From Alicyclobacillus tolerans (GTDB lineage Bacteria > Bacillota > Bacilli > Alicyclobacillales > Alicyclobacillaceae), in the NCBI RefSeq assembly GCF_001447355.1, contig NZ_JXBW01000012.1, forward strand, positions 1 to 64,000: DNA of 64,000 bases, in the 5' to 3' direction. The position numbers and the translations under genes are program-made. This document shows positions 34,486-42,941 of the stretch, one piece after another; the stretch's first letter is position 1; the number at the start of each line of letters is the position of its first letter. Below the pieces are notes generated by a model. It made no database searches, was not told the DNA's origin, and saw only the letters and a program-made list of their open reading frames with translations.

Positions 34486-34536
34486 GTGCGACCAGGGATG
34501 CCCCTGGCGTATAGGGATCATCATGGCGACAGCTGA
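34486..34536 (+). CDS. Candidate leader peptide, 16 aa, overlapping the dehydratase start
   Basis: GTG at 34486 follows the strongest ribosome binding site of this region (GGAAGGAGG, 34471-34479). It opens a 16-codon frame (MRPGMPLAYRDHHGDS) that ends at 34536, 14 bases inside the dehydratase gene in another frame. It may couple or attenuate dehydratase translation. Alternatively, a single-base error could have separated the strong site from the true dehydratase start. Confidence 0.35.
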   Translation: MRPGMPLAYRDHHGDS

Positions 34537-35893
34537 GACCTACGAAGAGACGCTCGCGCATGTCAACACGCACTCAAGCCCGTCAGAACTGAAAATTACC
34601 GACATACGATTCGCCGACATCGCCGGTGCACCGATGCACTGTAGCCTCATGAAGATTTACACGAACCAAGGGCTTGTCGGGTACGGCGAGGTTCGAGATG
34701 GAGCGAGTAAAACCTATGCGCTCATGTTGAAAAGCCGATTGCTGGGCGAGAATCCGTGTAACATCGATAAGTTGTTCCGCCGCATTAAGCAATTTGGTGG
34801 GCACGCCAGACAAGGCGGCGGCGTGTGCGGAGTGGAGATTGCACTCTGGGACCTCGCCGGAAAGGCATACGGCGTTCCGGTATATCAGATGCTCGGTGGG
34901 AAATTCCGCGATAGCATCCGCATGTATTGCGATACCGACGTGCACGGCAAGCACGATGGAACGGCGATGGGCAATGCCTTGTTAAAACGCATGGAAAAAG
35001 GATTCACCTTTCTGAAAATGGATCTTGGTATTGGCCTTCTACTCGATGAACCAGGTACCCTAAGCGCCCCCCTTGGATTCCTTGATGAGATGAAACGCCT
35101 CACTCGTCCCACGCATGCGCCCGTGGACGATTGGGAACGGCGTCAACGCCGGAACCGCGCATACGACCTGATGAATATAGCTCATCCCTTCACCCACATC
35201 CACGTTACGGAAAAAGGCCTCGACCTTCTTGAGCGATATGTTGCCGACGTTCGCGCCGTGATCGGCTACGAAGTGCCACTTGCAATCGACCACTTCGGCC
35301 ATATCGGTGTCGACGACTGCATTAAGCTGGCGCGTCGCCTTGAGAAATATAACCTGGCCTGGCTGGAAGACATGGTCCCCTGGCAACTGACAGATCAATA
35401 CGTCAAGCTGTCGCGAGCTAGCACCATTCCCATCTGCACAGGCGAGGACATCTATCTTAAAGAAAACTTCCGGCCACTGTTGGAATCCGGGGGTGTATCC
35501 GTCATTCACCCCGACGTCCTGACATCTGGCGGCATTCTCGAAAACAAGAAAATCGGCGACATGGCGGAGGAATATGGCGTCTCCATGGCCGTGCATATGG
35601 CAGAAAGCCCTATCGCCTGCATGGCGGCGGTACACAGTGTCGCCGCGACCAACAACTTTATTGCGCTCGAATACCACTCGGTCGACGTTCCCTGGTGGGA
35701 CGATCTCGTCGACGGGTTGCGCAAGCCAATTGTCGATCACGGCTTTATCCGCGTCCCCGACAAACCCGGACTTGGCATTGAAGCGCTTAATGACGACGTG
35801 ATCCGCGCTCACCTGCATCCCGACATCCCTGGTCTATGGGAACCGACCGATACGTGGAATGACGAATGGTCGCACGATAGGCTTTGGAGCTAG
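34523..35893 (+). CDS. Mandelate racemase/muconate-lactonizing (enolase superfamily) sugar-acid dehydratase
   Basis: A 456-residue enolase-superfamily enzyme. Members abstract the proton next to a carboxylate and, in sugar-acid dehydratases, eliminate water to give 2-keto-3-deoxy acids. An N-terminal capping domain is followed by the barrel. Visible barrel-end residues are KMDLGIG, AIDHFGHIG (Asp ligand), WLEDMVPW (Glu ligand), CTGEDIY (Glu ligand) and the basic His in AVHMAESPIACMAA. The insertion RRQRRNRAYDL is unusual. The ATG 34523 has AGGGA 5 bases upstream. The SDR genes and aldolase downstream imply catabolism of the keto acid. Confidence 0.88.
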   Translation: MATAETYEETLAHVNTHSSPSELKITDIRFADIAGAPMHCSLMKIYTNQGLVGYGEVRDGASKTYALMLKSRLLGENPCNIDKLFRRIKQFGGHARQGGGVCGVEIALWDLAGKAYGVPVYQMLGGKFRDSIRMYCDTDVHGKHDGTAMGNALLKRMEKGFTFLKMDLGIGLLLDEPGTLSAPLGFLDEMKRLTRPTHAPVDDWERRQRRNRAYDLMNIAHPFTHIHVTEKGLDLLERYVADVRAVIGYEVPLAIDHFGHIGVDDCIKLARRLEKYNLAWLEDMVPWQLTDQYVKLSRASTIPICTGEDIYLKENFRPLLESGGVSVIHPDVLTSGGILENKKIGDMAEEYGVSMAVHMAESPIACMAAVHSVAATNNFIALEYHSVDVPWWDDLVDGLRKPIVDHGFIRVPDKPGLGIEALNDDVIRAHLHPDIPGLWEPTDTWNDEWSHDRLWS

Positions 35894-35922
35894 TGACCTG
35901 CCCTGCCAAGGAGGAATGGCCG

Positions 35923-36702
35923 ATGACCAATCGGCGCGTAGCACTGATTTCGGATGCAAGCCAAGCGTTTGGCATCGCAACGGCCAAACGCTTGGCTCAA
36001 GAAGGGGTGACGCTCGTCCTCAATGGCCCGCCAGGTCCTAGTGAACAAGTGGTGGCCAACCTTGCGCAAACCTTGCAAGATGAGGGTCACGAAGTCTTGG
36101 TAGCTACAAGCGATTTGGGCGATACGGAAACAGTGGCATCGCTGTGCAACGACGTTGTCACGAGGTACGGCCGAATTGATTTATACGTGCACACGCACAA
36201 TCGGATCGACCGTGGCGCTGTCGCTTCGCTGCCACATGTGCTTGTCCGGGATGCACTCAACTTCAACGCCAAGACAGCCTTTCTTTGCACGCAGGTATTG
36301 GGACGGCAGATGGCTAAGCAAGGCGCCGGCTGTATGGTCTACGTCGGATCCATCCACGGTGAAAAGCCGACAGGCTGTGCATTTTCCTATGCCTTGGCGC
36401 AAGGCGCCCTGCAGATGCTGTGCAAGGAAGCCGCACTCGAACTGGGACGCTTGGGCGTGCGGGTCAATCTCATCGCCATGGGGCCCGTCGAAGGGGACGA
36501 TCAGCAGTTTTACAGCGACATTTCCGACTTGTATCTGGATTATCAGTACAAAGTCCCCTCGGCGACACTGGGAACGGCAGACGACGTCGCAGAAGCCGTG
36601 GCCTGGATGGCGAGCGATGCAGCGAAGTATTTAAACGGCGCCATCATTCGTCTGGACGGCGGTTTCCTACTGCACTACATGGACCACAAGATGAAGCGAT
36701 GA
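35923..36702 (+). CDS. Degenerate short-chain dehydrogenase/reductase-like protein
   Basis: A 259-residue SDR-fold protein with altered active-site positions. The nucleotide-binding T-G-x-x-x-G-x-G is SDASQAFG (two glycines lost), the NNAG strand is replaced by VHTHNR, and the catalytic Y-x-x-x-K is Y156-A-L-A-Q160. Ser143 and Tyr156 remain. The C-terminal LDGGF is normal. GAGGAATGG precedes the ATG. It overlaps the next, intact SDR gene by 4 bases (ATGA), so the two are coupled and could form a heteromer with one catalytic partner. A reductase activity of its own is doubtful. Confidence 0.85.
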   Translation: MTNRRVALISDASQAFGIATAKRLAQEGVTLVLNGPPGPSEQVVANLAQTLQDEGHEVLVATSDLGDTETVASLCNDVVTRYGRIDLYVHTHNRIDRGAVASLPHVLVRDALNFNAKTAFLCTQVLGRQMAKQGAGCMVYVGSIHGEKPTGCAFSYALAQGALQMLCKEAALELGRLGVRVNLIAMGPVEGDDQQFYSDISDLYLDYQYKVPSATLGTADDVAEAVAWMASDAAKYLNGAIIRLDGGFLLHYMDHKMKR

Positions 36703-37496
36703 AGGCAGAGGTGAAGGACGTGAGCCTGCGAGGAAAGGTGGCCCTTGTCACCGGCGCTGCAGCAGGCATTGGTCGCGGCGTCGCTATTGAACTGGCACGC
36801 CAAGGTGCGCGCGTGGCCATCAACGATGTCGATCGCGCCGACGCTGCGCACATAACCCTGCAGATGGTGCGCGAAGCAAGCGCCGACGGCGGAATTATAC
36901 AAGCGGATGTGGCACAGCCAGAGCAGGTGCAGGCGATGGTCGAAGAGGTTGTGCGGCGCTTGGGCCGCATCGACATCCTCGTAAACAATGCGGCCATCCA
37001 GCCAAACCTTGGCCTTATGGATTACGACGATGCTTGGTTCGATCACGTGATGTCCGTCAACCTGCTTGGCTATTTGAACTGCATTCAGGCTGTCGTTCCT
37101 GTCATGAAGGGACAGCGACAAGGCAGAATCGTCTGTATGTCATCCGTCCATGCAAAGCGTCCAACCGATTTCGATACGGTCTACGCGATGAGCAAAGGCG
37201 GAATCAAGATGCTCGTGCGTGAAAGCGCGATCGAACTCGCGCAGTACGGGATCACGGTGAACATGATTGAACCAGGTGCTGTGCAGGTGGGACGTAAAAT
37301 TGGAAACCCCCGCCCCATCGTACCACCGGATCGGGTGACAGAAGAAAGCCGGCGCCGGGGGGCGCGCAAGTTCCCCTTGGGGCGCGTCGGAGTCCCAAGT
37401 GACATCGGCCATATCGTCTGTTTTCTCGCATCCGACGAGGCGGAATTTATCACTGGAGCGGCCATTCGCGCGGACGGTGGCAGCATGCTGTTATAA
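36699..37496 (+). CDS. Short-chain dehydrogenase/reductase
   Basis: A 265-residue classical SDR with all key motifs: TGAAAGIG for NAD(P), NNAAI, the catalytic SSVHAKRP serine, Y-A-M-S-K, and the C-terminal ITGAAIRADGGSML. Such enzymes oxidise or reduce hydroxyls of sugar acids; members of this type include keto-deoxy sugar-acid dehydrogenases. Its ATG overlaps the stop of the degenerate SDR gene. It is the probable active partner in the pair and precedes the aldolase gene by 28 bases. Confidence 0.92.
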   Translation: MKAEVKDVSLRGKVALVTGAAAGIGRGVAIELARQGARVAINDVDRADAAHITLQMVREASADGGIIQADVAQPEQVQAMVEEVVRRLGRIDILVNNAAIQPNLGLMDYDDAWFDHVMSVNLLGYLNCIQAVVPVMKGQRQGRIVCMSSVHAKRPTDFDTVYAMSKGGIKMLVRESAIELAQYGITVNMIEPGAVQVGRKIGNPRPIVPPDRVTEESRRRGARKFPLGRVGVPSDIGHIVCFLASDEAEFITGAAIRADGGSMLL

Positions 37497-37524
37497 GCCG
37501 TGCTTTGAAAAAGGAGATGGGCAT

Positions 37525-38382
37525 ATGAAATTCAACAATCGAGACGATATCATTCAACTCACCCCATTATGGCAGGGTGAGCGGTTTGACGACGGACGCC
37601 CCCGCGTGCCTGACGACATCCTGCACAGGATGGAGCGAATTACGAACGAGGAGGCGTGGGCCGTCCTTGAGCGACACGGCTATCGCTATCAGTTCGAGGG
37701 CAATCTGCGGATGGTACACCCCAACAGGGTGTTGGTTGGTAGGGCAGTGACAGCCGTCATGGTGCCAAAGCGCCCCGATTTGCACGATTACCTGCTCGAA
37801 TACGGCCAAAAGGAAGAAGGCCGCAAGGGCTTTTTTAACGTCTGGGTGATTGACACGCTGGTCGAGGACGATGTCATCGTCGTCGACATGTTCGACAAAG
37901 TGGTGGAAGGCACGTTTTCCGGCGGCAACCTTTCAACGACGATCGCAACGCGTACAAAGCGTGGCCAGGTCATCTACGGCGGTATTCGCGACCTGCAGCA
38001 AATCCTCGAGATTGAAAACTTGCAGACCTACTATCGAGGCATTGATCCGACGCCAATACGCGACGTGACCCTTATCGGCATGAACGTGCCCTGTCGCATC
38101 GGAGGAGCCATTTGCATGCCTGGGGACGTGGTGCTCGGGACTCCGGCCGGAGTGACATTTATTCCTCCACATCTCGCGGAGGAAATCTGCATTAGCGCGG
38201 AGAAGACCAGGCTGCGCGACATGTTTGGATTCGTTCGCATTCGCGAAGGCAAGTACAGCTCATCGGATATCGACGTCGCCGAGTGGGCTCCGGAAATCGA
38301 GGAAGACTTTCGGCGTTGGCGCGAAAACAACACGCCTGACGATTTGAAACATCTCGTGTGGGACGAAAAGCCCAGTGTCTGA
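37525..38382 (+). CDS. RraA/HMG-aldolase-like protein
   Basis: A 285-residue protein of the RraA-like fold, which includes class II 4-hydroxy-4-methyl-2-oxoglutarate/4-carboxy-4-hydroxy-2-oxoadipate aldolases that release pyruvate, and oxaloacetate decarboxylases. Recognisable are VDMFDKVVEGTFSGGNLST (active-site GGNLSTTIA block), the metal-binding RGQVIYGGIRDLQQI and the C-terminal PGDVVLGTPAGVTFIPP. It is longer than typical RraA (about 160 residues) because of N- and C-terminal additions. AAGGAG precedes the ATG. As last gene of the island, it may cleave the dehydrated sugar acid. Confidence 0.85.
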   Translation: MKFNNRDDIIQLTPLWQGERFDDGRPRVPDDILHRMERITNEEAWAVLERHGYRYQFEGNLRMVHPNRVLVGRAVTAVMVPKRPDLHDYLLEYGQKEEGRKGFFNVWVIDTLVEDDVIVVDMFDKVVEGTFSGGNLSTTIATRTKRGQVIYGGIRDLQQILEIENLQTYYRGIDPTPIRDVTLIGMNVPCRIGGAICMPGDVVLGTPAGVTFIPPHLAEEICISAEKTRLRDMFGFVRIREGKYSSSDIDVAEWAPEIEEDFRRWRENNTPDDLKHLVWDEKPSV

Positions 38383-38415
38383 TTGGGCTTGCTTTCTCCA
38401 AAATAGCGTGTACTA

Positions 38416-38451
38416 GAAAACACCCCGCCGGGTCAAGGCGGGGTGTCCATT
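38416..38451. terminator. Bidirectional intrinsic terminator
   Basis: A 10-bp GC-rich stem (ACACCCCGCC with GGCGGGGTGT) is followed by CCATTTTT on the plus strand and TTTTC on the minus strand. It ends both the catabolic operon and the convergent transporter gene. Confidence 0.9.
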
Positions 38452-38485
38452 TTTCGTAAGCTTGATAGGCCCAAGCTGCTCCGGG

Positions 38486-39748
38486 TTACACACTCATCGA
38501 TTGAGTGGCATTTTGAGCCGAACGACGGCGGACAGGCGCTGTCTCTTTCAAGGTAAAGGCGATGAATCCGCTTACCGCGGCCCCAGCTGCAGCAATCCAA
38601 AGCGGAGCCTGCAACCCAAAGTGATCCGCTGCGACGCCAGCGATTGAGGGAATCGCCGTTCCACCAATCAGCTCGCCCACCATTTGCACAAGGCCGACAG
38701 CTGTACCGACATACTTTGGCGAGAGTGATTCACCGGGCACGACGACCATGAACAAGGGGAAACATGCCTGACCTGCGCATGTGAGGAAACCGATGACGGA
38801 CATCACGAGCACGCTGCCATGAATCAAGGCCAAGCAGACGGGCGATAAGACCGCGACAAACGAAAACAGCACAAGCGTCGGCTTACGCCCCCACTTATCG
38901 GAGATGTAAGGCCCCATAAACCCCCAGAAGAATGTACCTAGGCCCATCGCGGCTGTGATGATTCCCATTTGCGGACCAGTATACTTGTCATACTCGACCA
39001 AAAACGTCGGCGCAAACGTCGTAAACGCGAACAACCAGGTCATCATCAGGGCTGCAATAGCCATCGTGATCCAGATGTTGCGCGTGCGGAAGATCACTGG
39101 ATAGTCCTCGCGGCGTAGACGATGTTCGTGCTTCGCGAGTTGTTCCTTCGACATGCGCTTGTTCGGATCTTTCATCCAGAACCACAGGACGAAAAACATG
39201 ATGAGTCCCGGGATACCTGCGATATAAAATCCAGCGTGCCACGAATACTTGGTGGCGACAAACGTCAGAACAAGCGGACCGACCGTCGATCCGATAAGAC
39301 CCAAAGAACTTTGCACAAAGCCCATGTTGAACCCACGGCGCTCCTCCGAAGAATCTGCGATCACGGACGCCTGTGCGATGGGTAACACAGGGCCTTCGGA
39401 AACGCCCATCAAAGCGCGGATCGACAACATGGCGCCAAAGCTTTTGGCAATGCCGGACAGGAACGAGAACAACGAAAACGCCAGCGTGATCGGCAAAAGG
39501 ACATTTTTGCGCGAGCCGATAAAGTCTGAAATTGTCCCAAACACAAAACCTGAAAGCGACCAACAGATGGCTAATACCGAAACAATGAGGCCCAACTCTG
39601 CGTTGTTAAATTTCAAATCCGGCCCGAGGAACGGAAATAAATAGACAACACTGAGGCGTTCCATGAAAACAAAGCCGAACGTAAAAAACATCATCAAGAC
39701 GACGCCATTTTCATACCTGAAAAACGACTTTTTCGGTTCATCGCCCAC
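38486..39748 (-). CDS. MFS transporter, anion:cation symporter (hexuronate/galactonate-like)
   Basis: A 420-residue twelve-helix permease of the ACS family, which imports sugar acids with protons. Motif A appears as FGTISDFIGSRKNVLLP, and ALMGVSEGPVLPIAQASVIAD is typical of ExuT/DgoT-like carriers. The start is GTG 39748, 6 bases after AAAGGGTG. It converges on the sugar-acid catabolic operon, and both carry near-identical operator-like sites, so this is the probable uptake system for that pathway. The actual substrate is unknown. Confidence 0.88.
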   Translation of the reverse strand: MGDEPKKSFFRYENGVVLMMFFTFGFVFMERLSVVYLFPFLGPDLKFNNAELGLIVSVLAICWSLSGFVFGTISDFIGSRKNVLLPITLAFSLFSFLSGIAKSFGAMLSIRALMGVSEGPVLPIAQASVIADSSEERRGFNMGFVQSSLGLIGSTVGPLVLTFVATKYSWHAGFYIAGIPGLIMFFVLWFWMKDPNKRMSKEQLAKHEHRLRREDYPVIFRTRNIWITMAIAALMMTWLFAFTTFAPTFLVEYDKYTGPQMGIITAAMGLGTFFWGFMGPYISDKWGRKPTLVLFSFVAVLSPVCLALIHGSVLVMSVIGFLTCAGQACFPLFMVVVPGESLSPKYVGTAVGLVQMVGELIGGTAIPSIAGVAADHFGLQAPLWIAAAGAAVSGFIAFTLKETAPVRRRSAQNATQSMSV

Positions 39749-39800
39749 TTTGAACACCCTTTCCCTGTTACATATCAATAGGTATACGCGAACCGGTATC

Positions 39801-39816
39801 TGCAAGCGCTTTCAAT
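39801..39816 (-). promoter_or_regulatory. cre/LacI-type operator upstream of the sugar-acid transporter
   Basis: On the minus strand ATTGAAAGCGCTTGCA fits the catabolite-response element consensus (TGAAARCGYTTWCA, one deviation). It lies about 53 bases before the transporter start. It nearly matches TTGAAACCGTTTGCA at 34383 upstream of the dehydratase gene. Confidence 0.65.
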
Positions 39817-40069
39817 CGGCCGTTAGAACGCTGCCTTTTTGCCGGTACCGACCCCTCTCTATGAGATATTCGCGACAGGACAACACATCTTACTGTAACT
39901 ACTGTGTGATAACCATACGACCTCAGCAAATGATGCAGCAATCCTGTTGTTCCTGTATGCGGAACTGTCAGACCATATTTCATACCATTCGTGTGCAACT
40001 AAAGGGGCTTCCACTGGCATAGCACCATCTGCGGATAGCCCCTTCCCTTTTTCCTTTGATTTACCTCTC
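39817..40069. other. Intergenic region without an assigned gene
   Basis: This is the remainder of a 321-base gap between the transporter and the small membrane protein gene, both on the minus strand. Apart from the operator at its edge I see no convincing coding frame, RNA or T-rich terminator. Confidence 0.5.
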
Positions 40070-40327
40070 TTATTTGTGCCACTTCCGAGTATCGTGAAAC
40101 GCCATGCGCATGTAGATAGCTGCAGCCACGATGGCGGATAACACGGCCACCCCCGTCGCAACACACAAACCAACCCCCCACATCACGGGCTCCCCACTCA
40201 CTACAGGCTGGATTGCCATTGCGTTTCCATAAGCGGCAATGAAGTAGTTTTGAGCAAAGAGCCAAATACACAGTGAAGAGAGTAGAAATAACCCCGTACA
40301 AACTGCAGCCAGATAGCGAATTCTCAT
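40070..40327 (-). CDS. Small two-helix membrane protein, 85 aa
   Basis: Two hydrophobic helices (about residues 4-24 and 47-72) with short polar ends. GGAGGTG precedes the ATG. The first helix contains one cysteine (SLCIWLF). No family is recognised. It is divergent from the copper operon downstream. Confidence 0.65.
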   Translation of the reverse strand: MRIRYLAAVCTGLFLLSSLCIWLFAQNYFIAAYGNAMAIQPVVSGEPVMWGVGLCVATGVAVLSAIVAAAIYMRMAFHDTRKWHK

Positions 40328-40542
40328 TTTTCCACACCTCCATATCTTGTAGACGATGCCAGCCCATCTTCCGTTTCAGATGCATTCATACCTTTGTCGG
40401 CGAAATGTAACGGTGTGTTCATAAACCGCTCTCGAAGTCGTTTGATTCAACTTATAATCTCCCATAATGTTTGTGATGGAATGCCTAGAAACCTCGAGGT
40501 TCTGCGGTTTTCATCTCAGATTCTGATAAGGGAGGTGTAAAC

Positions 40543-42198
40543 GTGCTTGATACAACCACGTACAGAAGGCTAGCTGGACGATTCTTGATCGTGGCGATAT
40601 TCGCGACACTCACTGTGCTCACCTTTCGCCCCGCTCCAGTTTGGGCACACGCATACGTTGTCCAGTCCAGCCCCGCTGTCAGCCAATCGCTCAAGCATTC
40701 GCCAGGCATCGTCGAAGTCGAGTTCGATGAAGACGTGCAACTGGTGCCCGGTGGCTTGTCCGTGACAAACGTTGACAACCAGCGGATCGATTTAGGAGAC
40801 GGGCATGTGACCCCGACCAACCCCCGCGAGATCGACATTCACATCCCGAAACAGCTGGCTAACGGACTTTATACAATTCATTGGCAAGTGGTGTCCGCCG
40901 ACGGGCACCTCGTTTCTGGTACCATCCCGTTTGGCATTGGCATCGATGTCAACGCTCTCCACCTAGGCGCGAGTGAAACAGGATATACGCCTGGTGTCTG
41001 GATGGTGATCGATCGCATCTTACAATACGCCGGTCTGGCTCTGGCGCTGGGTGGGGCCGTCGGCTTGCGGCTTGCCGAAGTGGCCTTTCCATCGTTGCGC
41101 CATCGTGCCGGTAAGGCCTTGGTGGCCATCGGCTGGCTTATGCTCCTTATCGGCATCGGTCTCGATCTGCCTTTGCAGACAGCAATCACATGGAATGTTC
41201 ACGGAACATCTGCATTCTCAGCGCGATACATTGAGCGCACGCTGAACCTGACCGTATTTGGGTACCTGTGGATTGTACAAATGCTCATCCTGCTCATCGT
41301 GCCGCCGATGATTGCGTCGCTGCTACCCGCCAAAGTGCGCCATCGGACTTGGTGGATAGCGTTGCCGCTGTTTCTTTTGCCGATCGCGATGGGATTTTCG
41401 GGGCATGCGATCGCCGAAAACAGCCCTGCATTACCCGTGTTCGCCATCGTTATCCACCTGTATGCCGCTTCCATTTGGGTCGGCGGTATCGCGGCCATAC
41501 TTGCACTCGTTGGGCAAGTGGCAAAACAACCAGCGACAACTGACGACGCTCTCTTGCGCAGAACAATCTCGCGTTTCTCCAAGATTGCCCTGATATGCGT
41601 CGCCGTCCTCGGCCTAAGTGGCCTATATTCAGCTTTCTTGCATATCCCAACGTGGTACGCATTGTTCCATACCGGCTATGGACAGACACTCATTGTCAAG
41701 CTCGCACTTTTCTGCCTTATGCTGATCTTTGCATCTGCTCATGCATTACGCCGACAAGCACAGCGCGGCACGCTACGCCTATTTATGGACCTAGAACTGC
41801 TTATAAGTGTGGGCGTATTCGCCATGACGGCCATTCTGACCAACCTGCCGACAGGGGACAACCATCCTGGCCCAGTCGACGCGGTGCATAACGTCGATGG
41901 CTTCAGAATCACATTGTCGATCACGCCAAACCATGTCGGTGAAAACCAGTTTACTGTGCGTGTCCAAGGTGCAAATGGAAAACCGGATACGGCTATTCAG
42001 CAGGTGGCATTGTCCTTCTCTTCAAAGACGGTCAGTCAAGGCGCGGAAGAGCTGCGTCTACTTCCACGCGGCCCGGGCGTTTATGTGGCAAATGGACTTG
42101 CCCTCTCTGGGGGTGGCCGCTGGAATGTCGCGGTCGATATCTTGACGAACGATTTTCACGATGTGATAACAACCTTCCCTATTCACGTTGGACAATGA
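40543..42198 (+). CDS. ycnJ: Copper resistance/uptake membrane protein, CopC-CopD fusion (YcnJ)
   Basis: A 551-residue protein. After a signal peptide (cleavage before HAYVVQSSPA) comes a CopC domain (about residues 36-140) whose new N-terminal His and the C-terminal SADGHLVSGT supply copper ligands. Eight helices of a CopD domain (about 155-430) follow, then a C-terminal FixH/YtkA-like extracellular domain. YcnJ of B. subtilis is needed for growth under copper limitation. The GTG start has GGGAGGTG upstream. It is cotranscribed with ycnI, 12 bases downstream; the repressor YcnK is not present here. Confidence 0.92.
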   Translation: MLDTTTYRRLAGRFLIVAIFATLTVLTFRPAPVWAHAYVVQSSPAVSQSLKHSPGIVEVEFDEDVQLVPGGLSVTNVDNQRIDLGDGHVTPTNPREIDIHIPKQLANGLYTIHWQVVSADGHLVSGTIPFGIGIDVNALHLGASETGYTPGVWMVIDRILQYAGLALALGGAVGLRLAEVAFPSLRHRAGKALVAIGWLMLLIGIGLDLPLQTAITWNVHGTSAFSARYIERTLNLTVFGYLWIVQMLILLIVPPMIASLLPAKVRHRTWWIALPLFLLPIAMGFSGHAIAENSPALPVFAIVIHLYAASIWVGGIAAILALVGQVAKQPATTDDALLRRTISRFSKIALICVAVLGLSGLYSAFLHIPTWYALFHTGYGQTLIVKLALFCLMLIFASAHALRRQAQRGTLRLFMDLELLISVGVFAMTAILTNLPTGDNHPGPVDAVHNVDGFRITLSITPNHVGENQFTVRVQGANGKPDTAIQQVALSFSSKTVSQGAEELRLLPRGPGVYVANGLALSGGGRWNVAVDILTNDFHDVITTFPIHVGQ

Positions 42199-42210
42199 CG
42201 AGGAGGAAAG

Positions 42211-42876
42211 ATGATGAGGCAACAAGTAGGCAAATTGCTGGCAACGATAGCAGGTGCACTCGCGACGTTGACAGCAGCCAGCACGGTCTTTGCGCACGTC
42301 GTGGTCATACCGGTCAATCCAACCCCTCCGACAGCCGGAGCTTGGGAACAATATACGATGCGCGTGCCATGTGAACGCACAGATCCCACGGTAAAAATCG
42401 TGCTCAAGATGCCGCAAGGCGTACAATTTGACGACTACGAACCAGTTCCCGGCTGGACGGTGTCGACCAGTCAAACAGGCGGATCGCAAATCGTCACCTG
42501 GCAAGCGACAGGCAGTGGCATCTCACCTGGACAATTTATGCAGTTCCCGTTCATCGCAAGTAATCCGTCGACACCGGGCGATGTGGCTTGGGATGCATAT
42601 CAGTACTACAAGGACGGAACCATCGTTACTTGGACAGGCCCCACAGGATCTGCGACACCGCACTCTATCACGCAGATCTTGTCTGCGGGTGGGACAGCCC
42701 CGGCAATTTCCAACACAACAAGCGGAAGCACAAGTTCCACGACGGATGCGAACGCGCCGACCTGGTCTGCTGGTTGGACAATGGCGGACACCATCATTCT
42801 TACGGTATCCATCGTCTCCATCCTGCTGTCTGGATTGGCCCTCGCTTTCGCCTTGCGTAAAGACAATGCGAAGTAA
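42211..42876 (+). CDS. ycnI: YcnI-like copper-binding protein (DUF1775)
   Basis: A 221-residue exported protein. The signal peptide ends ASTVFA, giving a mature N-terminus HVVVIP, whose His is the copper-brace ligand of YcnI. The DUF1775 domain spans about residues 30-160 and includes a conserved Trp (PGWTV). A Ser/Thr-rich linker leads to a single C-terminal anchor helix (TIILTVSIVSILLSGLALAF). GAGGAGG precedes the start. The operon ycnJ-ycnI suggests copper delivery to YcnJ. Confidence 0.92.
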   Translation: MMRQQVGKLLATIAGALATLTAASTVFAHVVVIPVNPTPPTAGAWEQYTMRVPCERTDPTVKIVLKMPQGVQFDDYEPVPGWTVSTSQTGGSQIVTWQATGSGISPGQFMQFPFIASNPSTPGDVAWDAYQYYKDGTIVTWTGPTGSATPHSITQILSAGGTAPAISNTTSGSTSSTTDANAPTWSAGWTMADTIILTVSIVSILLSGLALAFALRKDNAK

Positions 42877-42900
42877 AGTCTGTGCGACAAAAGCATGATT

Positions 42901-42928
42901 AGGCCCGGCCGATACACCAGCCGGGCCT
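42901..42928. terminator. Hairpin terminator between convergent genes
   Basis: A perfect 9-bp stem (AGGCCCGGC with GCCGGGCCT) and a 10-base loop lies between ycnI and the phosphate transporter gene. The T tract is weak on both sides. Confidence 0.55.
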
Positions 42929-42941
42929 TGCTATGACGTGA

